Origin: Pseudomonas tumuqii
GTDB taxonomy: Bacteria; Pseudomonadota; Gammaproteobacteria; Pseudomonadales; Pseudomonadaceae
DNA: 64,000 bases
Direction of reading: 5' to 3'
Assembly (NCBI RefSeq): GCF_013184545.1
Contig: NZ_JAAOJA010000005.1
Coordinates: 248,001 to 312,000, forward strand
Shown here: one piece after another, positions 17,190-27,553 of the stretch
How positions within the stretch are numbered: position 1 is the first letter of the stretch
How the letters are laid out: every line of letters starts with the position of its first letter
Program-made: the position numbers and the translations under genes
The notes under the pieces: model-generated
Databases searched by the model: none
The model's input: only the letters and a program-made list of their open reading frames with translations
What the model was told of the DNA's origin: nothing

Positions 17190-20003
17190 ATGAGCCAAGC
17201 CCCTCTCGTCCTGGTCGACGGTTCCTCGTACCTCTACCGCGCCTTCCATGCCCTGCCGCCGCTGACCACCTCCAGGGGCTTGCCCACCGGGGCGGTGAAG
17301 GGCGTGCTGAACATGCTCAAAAGCCTGCGCAAGCAGTATCCCGATAGCCCCTTCGCGGTGGTGTTCGACGCCAAGGGCGGCACCTTCCGCGATGCGCTGT
17401 TCGCCGAGTACAAGGCCAATCGGCCGTCGATGCCCGACGATCTGCGCGTGCAGGTCGAACCGTTGCACGCCAGCGTCAAGGCGCTGGGCTTTCCGCTGCT
17501 CTGCGTCGACAACGTCGAAGCCGATGACGTGATCGGCACCCTGGCCCGCCAATGCGCCGGCGAAGGTCGCGACGTGGTGATTTCCACCGGCGACAAGGAC
17601 ATGGCCCAGCTGGTCTGCCCGCACGTTACGCTGGTCAACACCATGACCGGTAGCGTCTATGACATCGATGGCGTGAAAGAGAAATTCGGTGTCGGTCCTG
17701 AGCTGATCATCGACTACCTGGCGCTGATGGGCGATAAGGTCGACAACATTCCGGGGGTGCCGGGGGTCGGCGAGAAAACCGCGCTGGGTCTGCTGGTCGG
17801 CATCGGTGGCGGCCTCGACGTGATCTACGCCAACCTCGACCAGGTGGCCGGACTGCCGATCCGTGGGGCCAAGACCCTGGCGGCCAAGCTCACCGAGCAC
17901 CGCGACATGGCCTACCTGTCCTACGAGCTGGCGACCATCAAGCTGGACGTGCCCCTGAACCTGGAAATCGACGCGCTGCATCCCGGCGCCGCTGATGTGC
18001 CGACGCTGATCGAGCTGTACGACGAGCTGGAGTTCAAGAGCTGGCGCGATGAGCTGTTGCGCCAGAACCAAGGCCAGGCCGCCAAGGGCGGCAAGCTCGC
18101 CGGCGCCGCGGCGCCGGCCGCCGACCTGTTTAGCCTGGCCGCCAGCGCTGCGCCGCCAGCGCAGCCGGCCCTGATCATCCCGACCCCGTCTGGCTACCTG
18201 ACGATTCTCGAGCAGGCCCAGTTCGATCGCTGGCTGGAGAAGCTCAGAGGCGCCGAGCTGATCGCCTTCGACACCGAAACCACCGGCCTCGACGCGCAGA
18301 AGGCGCAGCTGGTGGGCCTGTCGTTTGCGGTCACGGCTGGTGAAGCCGCCTATATTCCGCTGGCCCACTCCTACATGGGCGTGCCGGCGCAGCTCGATCG
18401 CGACCAGGTGCTGGCGGCGCTCAAGCCGATTCTCGAGGATCCGCGCAAGGCCAAGGTCGGCCAGCACGCCAAGTACGACATCAATATCCTCGCCAATGCC
18501 TCGACGCCCATCGCGGTGCAGGGAGTGGCCTTCGACACCATGCTCGAGTCCTACGTGCTCGACTCCACGGCGACCCGCCATGACATGGACAGCCTGGCGC
18601 TGAAATACCTCGACCACAGCACCATCCGCTTCGAGGACATCGCCGGCAAGGGCGCCAAGCAGCTGACCTTCGACCAGATCGCCCTGGAACTGGCCGGGCC
18701 TTATGCGGCGGAAGACGCCGATGTGACCCTGCGCCTGCACCAGGCCCTGTGGGCCAAGCTGGAAGCCGAACCGAGCCTGGCCAGGGTCCTGCGCGAGATC
18801 GAGATGCCGCTGGTGCCGGTGCTGGCGCGGATCGAGCGCCAGGGGGCGCTGGTCGACGCCAAGCTGCTCGGCCAGCACAGCGTCGAGCTGGGCGACAAGC
18901 TGGTGGCGCTGGAGCGTCAGGCCTTCGATATCGCCGGCGAGGAGTTCAACCTGTCATCGCCCAAGCAGCTCGGGGTGATCCTCTACGAGAAGCTCGGCCT
19001 GCCGATCATCAGCAAGACCGCCAAGGGCCAGGCATCCACCGCCGAAGCGGTACTCGCCGAACTGGCCGAGCAGGACTTCGAGCTGCCCAAGGTACTGATG
19101 CAGTACCGTACCCTGAGCAAGCTCAAGAGCACCTACACCGACCGCCTGCCGGAGCAGATCAACCCGCGTACCGGGCGCATCCACACCTCTTATCACCAGG
19201 CGGTGGCGGCCACCGGGCGCTTGTCGTCCTCGGACCCGAACCTGCAGAACATTCCGATCCGCACTGCCGAGGGCCGGCGCATTCGCCAGGCGTTCGTCGC
19301 GCCCGCCGGCTACAAGCTGCTGGCGGCGGACTACTCGCAGATCGAGCTGCGCATCATGGCCCACCTGGCCCAGGACGAAGGCCTGCTGGATGCCTTCCGC
19401 CATGACCGCGACGTGCACCGTGCTACCGCCGCCGAGGTGTTCGGCGTGCCACTGGACGCCGTCAGCGGCGATCAGCGGCGTAGTGCCAAGGCGATCAACT
19501 TCGGCCTGATCTACGGCATGAGCGCGTTCGGCCTGGCCAAGCAGATCGGCTGCGATCGCAAGCAGGCGCAGGCCTATATCGACGTTTACTTTGCCCGCTA
19601 TCCGGGCGTACTCGCCTATATGGAGCGCACCCGAGAGCAGGCCGCCGAGCAGGGCTATGTCGAGACCCTGTTCGGCCGCCGCCTGTACCTGCCGGAGATC
19701 CGCTCGAGCAATCAGGGACTGCGCAAAGGCGCCGAACGTACCGCGATCAACGCGCCCATGCAGGGCACCGCCGCGGACATCATCAAGCGCGCGATGATCG
19801 CGGTGGACAACTGGCTGAGCGAATCGGGGCTGGATGCCAAGGTGATCCTGCAGGTGCACGATGAACTGGTGCTGGAGGTGCGCGAAGACCTGCTCGAGCA
19901 GGTGCGCGAGCGGATCAAGCAGCTGATGAGCGGTGCGGCCGAACTGGCTGTGCCGCTGCTGGTGGAAGTGGGTGTGGGCGATAACTGGGACGAGGCGCAC
20001 TAA
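17190..20003 (+). CDS. polA: DNA polymerase I
   Basis: 937 residues with all three domains: the 5'-3' exonuclease (about residues 1-290, [16 protein letters not shown] and [12 protein letters not shown]), the proofreading 3'-5' exonuclease (starting FDTETTGLD), and the family A polymerase ([29 protein letters not shown], and the C-terminal VHDELVLEV). The catalytic aspartates of motifs A and C are present. The ATG at 17190 is used; a TTG four codons earlier sits directly on the AAAAGG and is unlikely. Gap filling and Okazaki-fragment processing are the expected roles. Confidence 0.97.
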   Translation: MSQAPLVLVDGSSYLYRAFHALPPLTTSRGLPTGAVKGVLNMLKSLRKQYPDSPFAVVFDAKGGTFRDALFAEYKANRPSMPDDLRVQVEPLHASVKALGFPLLCVDNVEADDVIGTLARQCAGEGRDVVISTGDKDMAQLVCPHVTLVNTMTGSVYDIDGVKEKFGVGPELIIDYLALMGDKVDNIPGVPGVGEKTALGLLVGIGGGLDVIYANLDQVAGLPIRGAKTLAAKLTEHRDMAYLSYELATIKLDVPLNLEIDALHPGAADVPTLIELYDELEFKSWRDELLRQNQGQAAKGGKLAGAAAPAADLFSLAASAAPPAQPALIIPTPSGYLTILEQAQFDRWLEKLRGAELIAFDTETTGLDAQKAQLVGLSFAVTAGEAAYIPLAHSYMGVPAQLDRDQVLAALKPILEDPRKAKVGQHAKYDINILANASTPIAVQGVAFDTMLESYVLDSTATRHDMDSLALKYLDHSTIRFEDIAGKGAKQLTFDQIALELAGPYAAEDADVTLRLHQALWAKLEAEPSLARVLREIEMPLVPVLARIERQGALVDAKLLGQHSVELGDKLVALERQAFDIAGEEFNLSSPKQLGVILYEKLGLPIISKTAKGQASTAEAVLAELAEQDFELPKVLMQYRTLSKLKSTYTDRLPEQINPRTGRIHTSYHQAVAATGRLSSSDPNLQNIPIRTAEGRRIRQAFVAPAGYKLLAADYSQIELRIMAHLAQDEGLLDAFRHDRDVHRATAAEVFGVPLDAVSGDQRRSAKAINFGLIYGMSAFGLAKQIGCDRKQAQAYIDVYFARYPGVLAYMERTREQAAEQGYVETLFGRRLYLPEIRSSNQGLRKGAERTAINAPMQGTAADIIKRAMIAVDNWLSESGLDAKVILQVHDELVLEVREDLLEQVRERIKQLMSGAAELAVPLLVEVGVGDNWDEAH

Positions 20004-20129
20004 AACCGCGGTTTGGCCGGGAGAATCAGGCAACGGATGGGGGACGGCCGCGGCCTGGGTTGCCGGCTTTTAAAACCGCCAGGCATCAAGGACAGATGCT
20101 TTATGACCAATAGATTCTAAGACGCCACT

Positions 20130-20157
20130 GAACTTTGCCTTTGCACCGGCAGTCAGA
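20130..20157 (+). promoter_or_regulatory. AlgU (sigma-22/RpoE-type) promoter of the ErsA sRNA
   Basis: GAACTT at 20130-20135 and TCAGA at 20153-20157 with 17 bases between. This matches the AlgU consensus GAACTT-N16/17-TCTGA with one difference, and places the transcript start near 20163. Confidence 0.85.
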
Positions 20158-20162
20158 GTCTA

Positions 20163-20294
20163 CGAATGGCCCAGAAAGCCGTTCGATGCTCCTTGTTGTG
20201 TTAAGTGTTGGCAGATATCTGAACCCCGCCCTAGCGGTTCAGACCTTTAGATCCCGAGCTTCTCTCTCCCCATATGAGGCTCGGGGTTTTTTTT
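20163..20294 (+). ncRNA. ersA: ErsA small RNA (Spot 42 genomic position)
   Basis: The stretch from the start predicted by the AlgU promoter to the end of the terminator T-run is 132 bases, the length known for P. aeruginosa ErsA, and it lies between polA and engB as ErsA and E. coli Spot 42 do. It folds into a perfect 8-base hairpin (TCTGAACC 20218-20225 with GGTTCAGA 20236-20243) and a terminator with a pyrimidine-rich loop (CTTCTCTCTCCCC). The 5' part, CTCCTTGTTGTGTTAAG, looks unpaired and suitable for base pairing through Hfq. In P. aeruginosa, ErsA is envelope-stress-induced and acts on targets such as algC. Identification rests on position, promoter and length. Confidence 0.85.
20253..20294 (+). 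terminator. Rho-independent terminator of ErsA
   Basis: Arms CCCGAGC (20253-20259) and GCTCGGG (20279-20285) followed by eight T (20287-20294). Confidence 0.93.
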
Positions 20295-20321
20295 GTCCGG
20301 CGGAAAGTACCCGGCGCCGAA

Positions 20322-20975
20322 TCAGGCCTCGGCTTCCTCATCGTCTGGCAGCGCGAACTCACCCAATTGCAGCCATTCGGCCAGCACCGCCTGGGCTTCT
20401 TCGATGCCCTGGCGCTTGGGCGCGGAAAACAGCTGGATGCTCACCCGGTCGCCCCAGCGCTTGCGGATGTCCTGCTGCACCTTGAGCAGCGCGGTCTTGG
20501 CGGCGCCGAAGGCCAGCTTGTCGGCCTTGGTCAGGAGGATGTGCATGGGCATCTCGCTGGCCGTCGACCAGTCCAGCATCAGGATGTCGAACTCGGTCAG
20601 CGGGTGACGAATGTCCATCATCAGCATCAGCCCGCGCAGGCTTTCGCGGCTGCCCAGATAGGCTTCCAGGTGCTTCTGCCAGTGCAGCTTCAGGGGAATC
20701 GGTACTTTTGCGTAGCCGTAACCCGGCAGGTCGACCAGGCGCCGGTCATCGTCCAGGCGGAAGAAGTTGAGCAACTGGGTGCGCCCCGGAGTTTTCGAGG
20801 TGCGCGCCAGGCTGGCGTGGGTCAGGGTGTTCAGCGCGCTGGACTTGCCGGCGTTGGAGCGGCCGGCGAAGGCGACTTCGTGGCCCAGATCGTCCGGACA
20901 TTGGTCGACCTTGGCGGCGCTGATCTGAAAGGTGGCTTGTTGGCACAGGCCGATAATGGGGTTCTTAGCTTGCAT
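20322..20975 (-). CDS. engB: Ribosome biogenesis GTPase EngB/YsxC/YihA
   Basis: 217 residues. GTPase needed for 50S ribosome assembly. G motifs: G1 [10 protein letters not shown]2/G3 region [14 protein letters not shown] then [11 protein letters not shown]4 LTKADKL and G5 FSAPKRQGI. The start [11 protein letters not shown] at 20975 gives the usual family length; the frame runs further upstream with no similarity. It converges on polA and ErsA. Confidence 0.95.
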   Translation of the reverse strand: MQAKNPIIGLCQQATFQISAAKVDQCPDDLGHEVAFAGRSNAGKSSALNTLTHASLARTSKTPGRTQLLNFFRLDDDRRLVDLPGYGYAKVPIPLKLHWQKHLEAYLGSRESLRGLMLMMDIRHPLTEFDILMLDWSTASEMPMHILLTKADKLAFGAAKTALLKVQQDIRKRWGDRVSIQLFSAPKRQGIEEAQAVLAEWLQLGEFALPDDEEAEA

Positions 20976-21080
20976 CAGGGTATCCGGTGAGGGCGGGCAT
21001 AATGGAAATTGCAGGTGCGCAGCCCTTGCGACATTTGCGCACATCCTGCCGGGCGCCACGCGGCGCGGCAAGCGGCGTCG

Positions 21081-21109
21081 TTTCCGTTTCAGTGACGCCA
21101 GTATATAAT
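21081..21109 (+). promoter_or_regulatory. Possible sigma-70 promoter for the cytochrome genes
   Basis: A perfect TATAAT at 21104-21109 lies 17 bases after a weak TTTCCG -35 region. It is about 115 bases upstream of the first cytochrome gene and in the right orientation. Confidence 0.45.
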
Positions 21110-21224
21110 GCCGCAGATTTTGTGTGCGCTTTGTCCCACTCGCAGGATAAGTGTTCATGGGAACGATTGAGAACCTCTGCCCTTAGAAGCAGCACGTTCC
21201 CTCCTCCCTGATGAGGTCGATCTG

Positions 21225-21515
21225 ATGAAAAAAATGCTGCTTGCCGCTGGTGTGTTGATGTTGTCGTTCAATAGCCATGCCGCCCAGGATCCCGAGGCTG
21301 TCTACGCTCGTACCTGTGGCGCTTGCCATAACGGCCAGCTGCCGACGGCGCCGCAAAAAGGCGACAAGGCTGCTTGGGAACCTCGCTTGGCCAAAGGCAT
21401 GGACGTGCTGGTACAGAGCGTCACCAATGGTTTGAATGCCATGCCACCGCGTGGCTTGTGCATGGACTGCACCGCCGAGGATTACCAAGCCGTCATACAG
21501 TGGATGACCGAGTAA
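21225..21515 (+). CDS. Class I c-type cytochrome (cytochrome c5-like)
   Basis: 96 residues. A signal peptide (MLLAAGVLMLSFNSHA) is followed by a short mono-heme protein with one CxxCH motif, CGACH at residues 31-35, and the axial Met candidate in NAMPPRG. An extra CMDC pair after it is typical of cytochrome c5. It is exported and matured in the periplasm. It precedes the cytochrome c4 gene by about 46 bases on the same strand, as in P. aeruginosa. Confidence 0.9.
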   Translation: MKKMLLAAGVLMLSFNSHAAQDPEAVYARTCGACHNGQLPTAPQKGDKAAWEPRLAKGMDVLVQSVTNGLNAMPPRGLCMDCTAEDYQAVIQWMTE

Positions 21516-21561
21516 ATCCGGCCCATAACTCTTTCTCTCTTAGCCGTAGTTGGATTAGTTG

Positions 21562-22167
21562 ATGAATAAAATACTCGTGAGTCTGCTGTTGACCCTGGGC
21601 ATCACCGGTTTGGCCCAGGCCGCTGGTGACGCTGCCGCCGGTCAGGGCAAGGTCGTCGTGTGTGGCGCTTGCCACGGTGCCGATGGCAACAGTGCTGCCC
21701 CGAACTTCCCGAAACTGGCCGGTCAGGGCGAGCGTTACCTGCTCAAGCAACTGAACGACATCAAGTCGGGTACTCGGCCTGTGGTGGAAATGACCGGTCT
21801 GCTGGATAGCCTCAGCGACCAGGATCTGGCCGATATTTCCGCGTATTACGCCAGCCAGAAGATGAGCGTGGGCGCCGCCGACCCGAAACTGGTCGCGCGC
21901 GGTGAAGCACTGTTCCGTGGCGGCAAGTTGAACGAAGGCATGCCCGCCTGCACCGGTTGCCATTCGCCCGATGGTGCGGGTCTCGACGCTGCCGGCTTCC
22001 CGCAAATCGGTGGCCAGCATGCCGGTTATGTGGCCAAGCAGTTGACCGATTTCCGTGAAGGCAATCGGACCAACGACGGCGACAGCATGATCATGCGCGG
22101 CATCGCCGCCAAGCTGAGCAACAAGGATATCGAAGCGGTATCCAGCTTCATCCAGGGCCTGCACTGA
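21562..22167 (+). CDS. cc4: Di-heme cytochrome c4
   Basis: 201 residues with a signal peptide (LLTLGITGLAQA before AGDAAAG). Two CxxCH heme sites, CGACH and CTGCH, lie in two homologous domains, each followed by a Met-containing axial ligand segment. It is the electron donor to cbb3/caa3-type oxidases in pseudomonads. The ATG at 21562 directly follows a TTG. A strong bidirectional terminator follows. Confidence 0.93.
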   Translation: MNKILVSLLLTLGITGLAQAAGDAAAGQGKVVVCGACHGADGNSAAPNFPKLAGQGERYLLKQLNDIKSGTRPVVEMTGLLDSLSDQDLADISAYYASQKMSVGAADPKLVARGEALFRGGKLNEGMPACTGCHSPDGAGLDAAGFPQIGGQHAGYVAKQLTDFREGNRTNDGDSMIMRGIAAKLSNKDIEAVSSFIQGLH

Positions 22168-22200
22168 GCCTTGCCGCGGGTGATGTAAGAACCTGCAAAG

Positions 22201-22226
22201 AAAAGGGTGGCTGCGGCCACCCTTTT
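22201..22226. terminator. Terminator after cytochrome c4
   Basis: AAAAGGGTGG and CCACCCTTTTT arms around CTGCGG; the T-run on the plus strand serves cc4. Confidence 0.88.
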
Positions 22227-22320
22227 TCGTTTGTCAGCCCGCTACAATGGCTGGAACCTGGCCCGCAGCGCAGAGTCTGATTTCCGACTCGTCGCTGGGC
22301 GACGCTTAGGTCATGGAAAG

Positions 22321-22453
22321 AAATAACTGCTACGTATTGCGCCGGATTTTCGTTTGCCTTCAAGGCACGGCAAGGCGCGCATAGTCGTTCTATGTAAGCT
22401 TTGCTGTAACGCCGAAGGCGGACGAAAAGACCAGCAAGAGGTCGTAGTTATTT
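22321..22453. repeat. 133-base imperfect inverted repeat upstream of dsbA
   Basis: Outer arms AAATAACTGCTACG and CGTAGTTATTT, inner arms with TTTTCGTTTGCCTTC against GAAGGCGGACGAAAAG. The whole would fold into one long stem ending 37 bases before the dsbA ATG. It resembles a small non-autonomous element; no second copy in this window. Confidence 0.7.
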
Positions 22454-22490
22454 ATTGACAGGCCCTTAACATCCAAGCAAGGAGTACCCC

Positions 22491-23117
22491 ATGCGTAAAC
22501 TGATCCTCGGCGCCGCCCTGGCCATCAGCAGCCTGTTCGCGCTGGCTGTTCAGGCAGAACCCGAAGCGGGCAAGAACTATGTCGAACTCGCCAGCCCGGT
22601 GCCGGTAGCCAAGCCCGGGCAGATCGAGGTGGTCGAGTTGTTCTGGTACGGCTGTGGGCATTGCTATCAGTTCGAGTCGACCATCAATCCGTGGGTCGAG
22701 CAGTTGCCGGAAGACGTCAATTTCGTGCGCATCCCGGCCTTGTTCGGTGGCCTGTGGAACGTCCATGGTCAGGGCTTCATCACCCTGCAAGCGCTGAAGG
22801 TGGAGCCTGCGGTGCATGCCGCCGTATTCGACGCCATCCACAAGCAAGGCAAGAAGCTGGCGACGGCAGAAGAAATGGCCGAATACCTCGCCACCCAGGG
22901 GGTCGACAAGGACACCTTTCTCAAGACCTACAATTCCTTCGGCGTGAAGAGCCAGATGGAAAAGGCCAAGAAACTGGCCATGGCCTACCAGATCAACGGT
23001 GTGCCGGTGATGGTCGTCAACGGCAAGTACCGCTTCGACATCGGCAGCGCCGGCGGTGCCAAGCAGGCCCTGCAGGTGGCCGATTACCTGATCGATAAAG
23101 AGCGCGCCGCGCAGTAG
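22491..23117 (+). CDS. dsbA: Periplasmic thiol:disulfide oxidoreductase DsbA
   Basis: 208 residues. The signal peptide ends LAVQA before EPEAGKNY. The thioredoxin-fold active site is CGHC in FWYGCGHCYQFES, and the cis-proline loop reads NGVPVMVV. It oxidises cysteines of exported proteins and is re-oxidised by DsbB. An AAGGAG ribosome site precedes the ATG. It is followed at 22 bases by the phosphatase-family gene and then dgcH, an arrangement shared with P. aeruginosa. Confidence 0.95.
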   Translation: MRKLILGAALAISSLFALAVQAEPEAGKNYVELASPVPVAKPGQIEVVELFWYGCGHCYQFESTINPWVEQLPEDVNFVRIPALFGGLWNVHGQGFITLQALKVEPAVHAAVFDAIHKQGKKLATAEEMAEYLATQGVDKDTFLKTYNSFGVKSQMEKAKKLAMAYQINGVPVMVVNGKYRFDIGSAGGAKQALQVADYLIDKERAAQ

Positions 23118-23139
23118 GCGGCCGCCACGAGCGCCGAGC

Positions 23140-24021
23140 ATGCTGCGTCGTTGGTCGAGCAGCCGCCAGGTTGGCCTGTGTGATCCACAGGTCAACCCGC
23201 AGTGCACTGCGGCCGGCGATTGGCCCTGCGGCGGGCGCCTGCGCCTGCTCAGCTTCAATATCCAGGTCGGCATCAACACCCAGCGCTACCATCACTACCT
23301 GACGCGCAGCTGGCAGCACCTGCTGCCGCACAACGGCCGCGCCGGCAATCTGCAACGCATCGGCGATCTGCTGGCGGATTACGACCTGGTTGCCCTGCAG
23401 GAAGTCGATGGCGGCAGCCTGCGGTCCGGCTACGTCAACCAGGTCGAACACCTGGCCCACCTCGGTGCCTTTCCCTACTGGTACCAGCAGCTCAATCGCA
23501 ACCTGGGCCGCCTGGCCCAGCACAGCAATGGCGTACTCAGCCGGCTGCGCCCAAGCCTGCTGGAGGATCACCCGCTGCCTGGCCCGCGCGGCCGCGGCGC
23601 GATGCTGCTGCAAATTGGCGACGGCGAGGACGCCATCGTGGTGGTGATGATGCACCTGGCGCTCGGGGTGCGGACCCGCACCCGCCAGTTGGCCTATATC
23701 CGCGAATTGATCGGCGGCTACCGGCATCAGATCCTGATGGGCGACATGAACACCCACGCCAGCGACCTGCTGCTGAGTTCGCCCTTGCGCGACCTTGGCC
23801 TGGTGGCGCCGCAGATCGAAGCGACGTTCCCCAGCTGGCGGCCGCAGCGCTGCCTCGACCATATCCTGCTCAGCCCCGGCCTGGCGCTGGAGCGCTTCGA
23901 GGTGCTGGCCCTGCCGATCTCCGATCACCTGCCGGTGGCCGTGGAAATTCGTCTGCCCCAGGCGTTGGGCGGCCTGCAGCCGGCTGGGTCGGGCCTGCCC
24001 GCCCGCGACGATGCACAATGA
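23140..24021 (+). CDS. Endonuclease/exonuclease/phosphatase family protein
   Basis: 293 residues of the metal-dependent EEP fold shared by DNase I, ExoIII and inositol phosphatases. Visible family motifs are LLSFNIQVG with the conserved Asn, LQEVDGG with the metal Glu, [10 protein letters not shown], the GDMNTHASD loop, and the terminal ISDHLPV catalytic His. The substrate may be nucleic acid, phospholipid or a small phosphate ester. No signal peptide is evident. It overlaps dgcH by four bases (ATGA). Confidence 0.85.
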   Translation: MLRRWSSSRQVGLCDPQVNPQCTAAGDWPCGGRLRLLSFNIQVGINTQRYHHYLTRSWQHLLPHNGRAGNLQRIGDLLADYDLVALQEVDGGSLRSGYVNQVEHLAHLGAFPYWYQQLNRNLGRLAQHSNGVLSRLRPSLLEDHPLPGPRGRGAMLLQIGDGEDAIVVVMMHLALGVRTRTRQLAYIRELIGGYRHQILMGDMNTHASDLLLSSPLRDLGLVAPQIEATFPSWRPQRCLDHILLSPGLALERFEVLALPISDHLPVAVEIRLPQALGGLQPAGSGLPARDDAQ

Positions 24022-25889
24022 ACAACGACGCCCGGCGCTGGAAAGACAAGTACCTGGCCGGCCTCGAACAGCAGGAAGTCCTCGAACGGCGCTGGGATGC
24101 CCGGGTCGATCTGCTGCGCCGGGGCCTGGTGCGCAGCAGCCTGGCGGCCGAGGGGGCCGATAAAGCGGTCGATCAGTGCATGCAGGATCTGCGCGAGATC
24201 TTGCGCCGCGACGATATGGATGCGGGACTCTCGGCGCTGATTCCGCGTCTGGAAAAAACCGTGCTGGACTCCGAACAGCGGCGCCAGCAGCGGGTCGGGC
24301 AGGTTGCCACTGCGCTGGTGGCGTTGGTTGATCAGTTGCTCGAACTGGATCTGCCACGCGAAGTGCGCAAGCCGCTGAAAGACTATGCCAAGCAGCTCGC
24401 TAGCCGGGCCGAGCAGGTGCGCGAGCTGCCGCTGCTGCTGGCCGAGTTGAGTGCCCTGCAGCAACAGGCGCTGACAGTGCTGGGGCACGAGCAGGTCGAG
24501 CGTCCGGGCTTGCTCCAGCGCCTGTTCGCCGGTCGCGCCACGGCCATCCATGAGCAGGCGGCCGCGGCCGCATCCGTGCCGCTGCCACAGCCGCTGCAGC
24601 CGGCGCTAGTGGCCTTGGCGGAGCCGGCGCCCGTTCGCCCCGTGGGCGAAGCAACGGCAGTTGCCGCCAGCCAGATCGCGGCGAACGCCGTCCACGTGCC
24701 GGCCCCGGTTGCGCCGGCAAGCGTGCTCGACAGCCTGCCGCTACCTGCCGGCCTGTTACCGCCGGCGGCACAGCCGGGCTCCGCGGAAGAACCCCTCGCA
24801 CCTGCCGATCCCGAGTACGCCCTGCCGGCGCCGCCAGAGCCCGGTTACAGCGCCATCGCCAAGCATGTCGAGACAACCCTGCTCGGCCTGCTGGATGAGT
24901 TGGCCTTGCCGGAGCGCCACCAGGACCAGGCCGACCTGCTGCGCGAGCGGATTCTGGCCGGGCTGAATATGTATGAGCTGGTGCCGGTGCTGGACGATCT
25001 GGCCGTGCTGATGCTGGCCATCGCCGATGTCGGCCAGCGTGAATTCGAGGGTTACCTCAAGCAGCTCAATGAGCGTCTGGCGACGTTTCAGGGCGGCTTG
25101 CAAGACGCCCACGATGGCTACGCCGATTCGCTCAGCGCCGCGCGCGAACTGGATAGCGAACTGCGCCAGCAGGTCGACGGTCTGCACAGCAGCGTGCAGC
25201 AGGCAACCGAGCTGCACAGCCTCAAGGGGCTGGTGGAGAACCGCCTGAACGGTTTGCTGGGTACCATGGAGCAATACCAGCGCCAGCGTGACGAGCGTGA
25301 GCACCTGGTAGCCGGACGCCTGCAAATCCTGGTCGAACGAGTGGCGAACATGGAGCAGGAAGCCAAGGGCTTCCGTCAGCACCTGGAAGAGCAACGGCAG
25401 AAAGCCTTGCTCGATCCGCTCACCGGCCTGCCCAATCGCGCGGCCTGGAACGAGCGCCTGGCGCTGGAGTTGGCGCGCTGGCAGCGCTACGGCGGCGAAC
25501 TGCTGCTGTCGGTGGTCGACATCGACCACTTCAAGCGGATCAACGACGAGTACGGCCACCTGGCCGGCGACAAGGTGCTGAAAATCATCGCCGGCGAACT
25601 GCACAAGCGCCTGCGCAAGACCGACTTCATCGCCCGCTTCGGCGGTGAGGAGTTCGCTCTGTTGATCCCGGCGACCCCCCTGGCCGGCGGCCTGCAACTG
25701 TTGGAAACCCTGCGTGCCGGCATCGAAGCCTGCCCGTTTCACTTCAGGGGTGAGCGGGTGACTATTACCCTGTCGGCCGGGATCAGTGCCTTCGCCAGCG
25801 CCGAGCGCGGCGAGCAGGTCTTCGAGCGCGCCGACCAGGCCCTGTACCGGGCCAAGCGCGGTGGCCGCAACTGCGTCGAGGTGGGCTGA
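24018..25889 (+). CDS. dgcH: GGDEF diguanylate cyclase (DgcH-like)
   Basis: 623 residues, starting at the ATGA overlap with the preceding gene. The N-terminal two thirds are helical with a long Ala/Pro-rich linker around residues 180-270 and a predicted coiled coil near 350-440, with no membrane segment. The C-terminal GGDEF domain has an intact active site GGEEF at residues 542-546 and an inhibitory I-site RKTD at 533-536, five residues upstream as usual. It should make c-di-GMP and be product-inhibited. The position after dsbA and the phosphatase gene matches P. aeruginosa DgcH. What the N-terminal part senses is unknown. Confidence 0.88.
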   Translation: MNNDARRWKDKYLAGLEQQEVLERRWDARVDLLRRGLVRSSLAAEGADKAVDQCMQDLREILRRDDMDAGLSALIPRLEKTVLDSEQRRQQRVGQVATALVALVDQLLELDLPREVRKPLKDYAKQLASRAEQVRELPLLLAELSALQQQALTVLGHEQVERPGLLQRLFAGRATAIHEQAAAAASVPLPQPLQPALVALAEPAPVRPVGEATAVAASQIAANAVHVPAPVAPASVLDSLPLPAGLLPPAAQPGSAEEPLAPADPEYALPAPPEPGYSAIAKHVETTLLGLLDELALPERHQDQADLLRERILAGLNMYELVPVLDDLAVLMLAIADVGQREFEGYLKQLNERLATFQGGLQDAHDGYADSLSAARELDSELRQQVDGLHSSVQQATELHSLKGLVENRLNGLLGTMEQYQRQRDEREHLVAGRLQILVERVANMEQEAKGFRQHLEEQRQKALLDPLTGLPNRAAWNERLALELARWQRYGGELLLSVVDIDHFKRINDEYGHLAGDKVLKIIAGELHKRLRKTDFIARFGGEEFALLIPATPLAGGLQLLETLRAGIEACPFHFRGERVTITLSAGISAFASAERGEQVFERADQALYRAKRGGRNCVEVG

Positions 25890-25897
25890 GCAAGGCC

Positions 25898-27316
25898 TCA
25901 GGCCGCCCGGGGCAGATAGGGCCGCCAGGTCTCGGGAATCTGTTCCAGGCGCGGGTAGTTGAGCGCCTCCAGTTGCCGTGGCGAGAGCAGGAACGGCGTG
26001 TGGCGCAAATGCTCGGGCACATGGCGCAGTTCCGGCAGCCAGAGACTGACGTAGGTGGCGTCCGGGTCGTATTGGCGGGCCTGACGCAGGGCGTTGAAGG
26101 TGCGCTTGTGCCGCGGGTCAGAGCCGGCCCCGGCGAGATAGGCCCAATTGCCCCAGTTGCTCGCCGGGTCGTAGTCGATCAGGTGTTCCTCGAACCAGGC
26201 GGCGCCGTATCGCCAATCCTGTTGCAAGTCGTTGATCAGGTAACTGGCGACCACTTGCCGGCCGCGGCTGGACATGAAGCCGGTAGCGGCCAGTTCGCGC
26301 ATATTGGCGTCCACCAGCGGCATGCCGGTACGACCCTGGCACCAGCGTTCGAAGCCTTGATCGAGGCGTTGCGGGGCATGCTCCGTGGCTTTCAGGCCGC
26401 CCGCCTTGAACAGCGCGCTGCCGTGGCGAAGCAGGGTCCAGCGAAAGAAGTCGCGCCAGAGCAGCTCCAGCCACAAGCAATAGGTTGAGTCGTTGCGCCC
26501 GTATTGCGCCTCATGACGGCGTAATTCGGCCACCACCCGCCGCGCCGAGAGGCTGCCGTTGGCCAGCCAGGGCGAGAATTTCGACGAGTACTCACTGCCG
26601 ATCATGCCGTTGCGCGTGTCTTTGTAGTGGCGCACGCCCAGGCTGTTCCACAGGTAATCGCGCAGGCGTGCCTGCGCCGCGGTTTCGCCGCCGGAGAACG
26701 GGAAGGCGCTGGCCGGCACACTGAGCGGCTCGCCCAGGCCCAGCCGGGACAGGCTGGGCAGCACTTGCAGTAGCGCCTGCGCGCCGTCCGGCAAGGGCGG
26801 CAGCCGGTGGGGCGCGGGGCGGGGCTGGAACACGTGCAGGCGTTCCTCGAGCAGATTCTTGAACTGGCTAAACACATGCGGCAGCTGTTCGAGGGCGCAG
26901 GGCAGCTCATCCGCGTGCAACAGGTTGTTGCCGGGTGCTTGCAACAGGGCGACGCCGGCCAGCGCGTCTTGCACGCGGGCGAGTTGCGTGCGTTCGTCGG
27001 GGGCGATCTCCTCCAGGGTCAGCACCCGGTCCAGGCCGAGCTGGCTGACCAGCCGGGGGATCACCTGCTCTGGCGCGCCCGGCAGAACCAGCAGGTGCGA
27101 GCCGCGCTGGCGCAACGCGCCATCCAGCGCTACCAGACTCTCGAGGAGAAAGCGCGCCCGGTGCACGCCGAGCCGGCGGGTGCCGAAGGCGCAAGTCTGC
27201 AACTGCGCTGGATCGAAGACGAACACCGGCAGCAGGCACTCGGCATTCAGTCCGGCCTGCAAGGCCGGGTGATCGTCGAGGCGCAGATCCTGTTTGAACC
27301 ACAGCAGTGCGCGCAT
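25898..27316 (-). CDS. DASH-type cryptochrome/photolyase
   Basis: 472 residues. N-terminal photolyase alpha/beta domain (WFKQDLRLDDHPAL) and C-terminal FAD-binding domain. Features favouring the DASH subfamily are VFSQFKNLLEERL, FSGGETAAQARLRDYLW, YKDTRNGMIGSEYSSKFSPWLANG and WLELLWRDFFRW. DASH proteins bind FAD and a folate antenna and repair single-stranded cyclobutane dimers or act as light sensors. A single gene, divergent from marC across 237 bases that carry a repeat; it converges on dgcH with an 8-base gap. Confidence 0.9.
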   Translation of the reverse strand: MRALLWFKQDLRLDDHPALQAGLNAECLLPVFVFDPAQLQTCAFGTRRLGVHRARFLLESLVALDGALRQRGSHLLVLPGAPEQVIPRLVSQLGLDRVLTLEEIAPDERTQLARVQDALAGVALLQAPGNNLLHADELPCALEQLPHVFSQFKNLLEERLHVFQPRPAPHRLPPLPDGAQALLQVLPSLSRLGLGEPLSVPASAFPFSGGETAAQARLRDYLWNSLGVRHYKDTRNGMIGSEYSSKFSPWLANGSLSARRVVAELRRHEAQYGRNDSTYCLWLELLWRDFFRWTLLRHGSALFKAGGLKATEHAPQRLDQGFERWCQGRTGMPLVDANMRELAATGFMSSRGRQVVASYLINDLQQDWRYGAAWFEEHLIDYDPASNWGNWAYLAGAGSDPRHKRTFNALRQARQYDPDATYVSLWLPELRHVPEHLRHTPFLLSPRQLEALNYPRLEQIPETWRPYLPRAA

Positions 27317-27432
27317 GGTGGGTTCCTCGAGCGGCGGTCTGGCAAAATGGCCGGGTCACAGATAATGGCGCAACGAGTGTGCAACTGCCGCCGATTCGCC
27401 TCACGCAGGCGTTTTGCCGACAGACTCAGAGG

Positions 27433-27500
27433 TTGTGAAAATATTGAACGCCGCAGCGGGCGTTTGCAGGCGACCGCAGTAGGCGAGAGTTTTTTCACAA
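27433..27500. repeat. TTGTGAAAA...TTTTTTCACAA inverted repeat, intact copy
   Basis: Outer arms TTGTGAAAA and TTTTTTCACAA, with an inner AACGCC...GGCGTT hairpin. The 26 bases CGCAGTAGGCGAGAG plus TTTTTTCACAA recur exactly at 48472-48497. It lies in the divergent phr/marC gap. Confidence 0.85.
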
Positions 27501-27553
27501 GCTCTCATGCCTACTACAACATTAGACTGTCGCGACCTGTCGAGGAGTGCTGC

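Larger units (their letters stand above)
22168..22490. other. Gene-free stretch between cc4 and dsbA
   Basis: 323 bases with the cc4 terminator, a small GAGTC...GACTC hairpin near 22274-22291, and the large inverted repeat at 22321-22453. No gene seen. Confidence 0.75.

Noticed and set aside
22321..22453. Insertion sequence at the dsbA leader.
   Set aside because: Too short and without any transposase frame; treated as a repeat element only.
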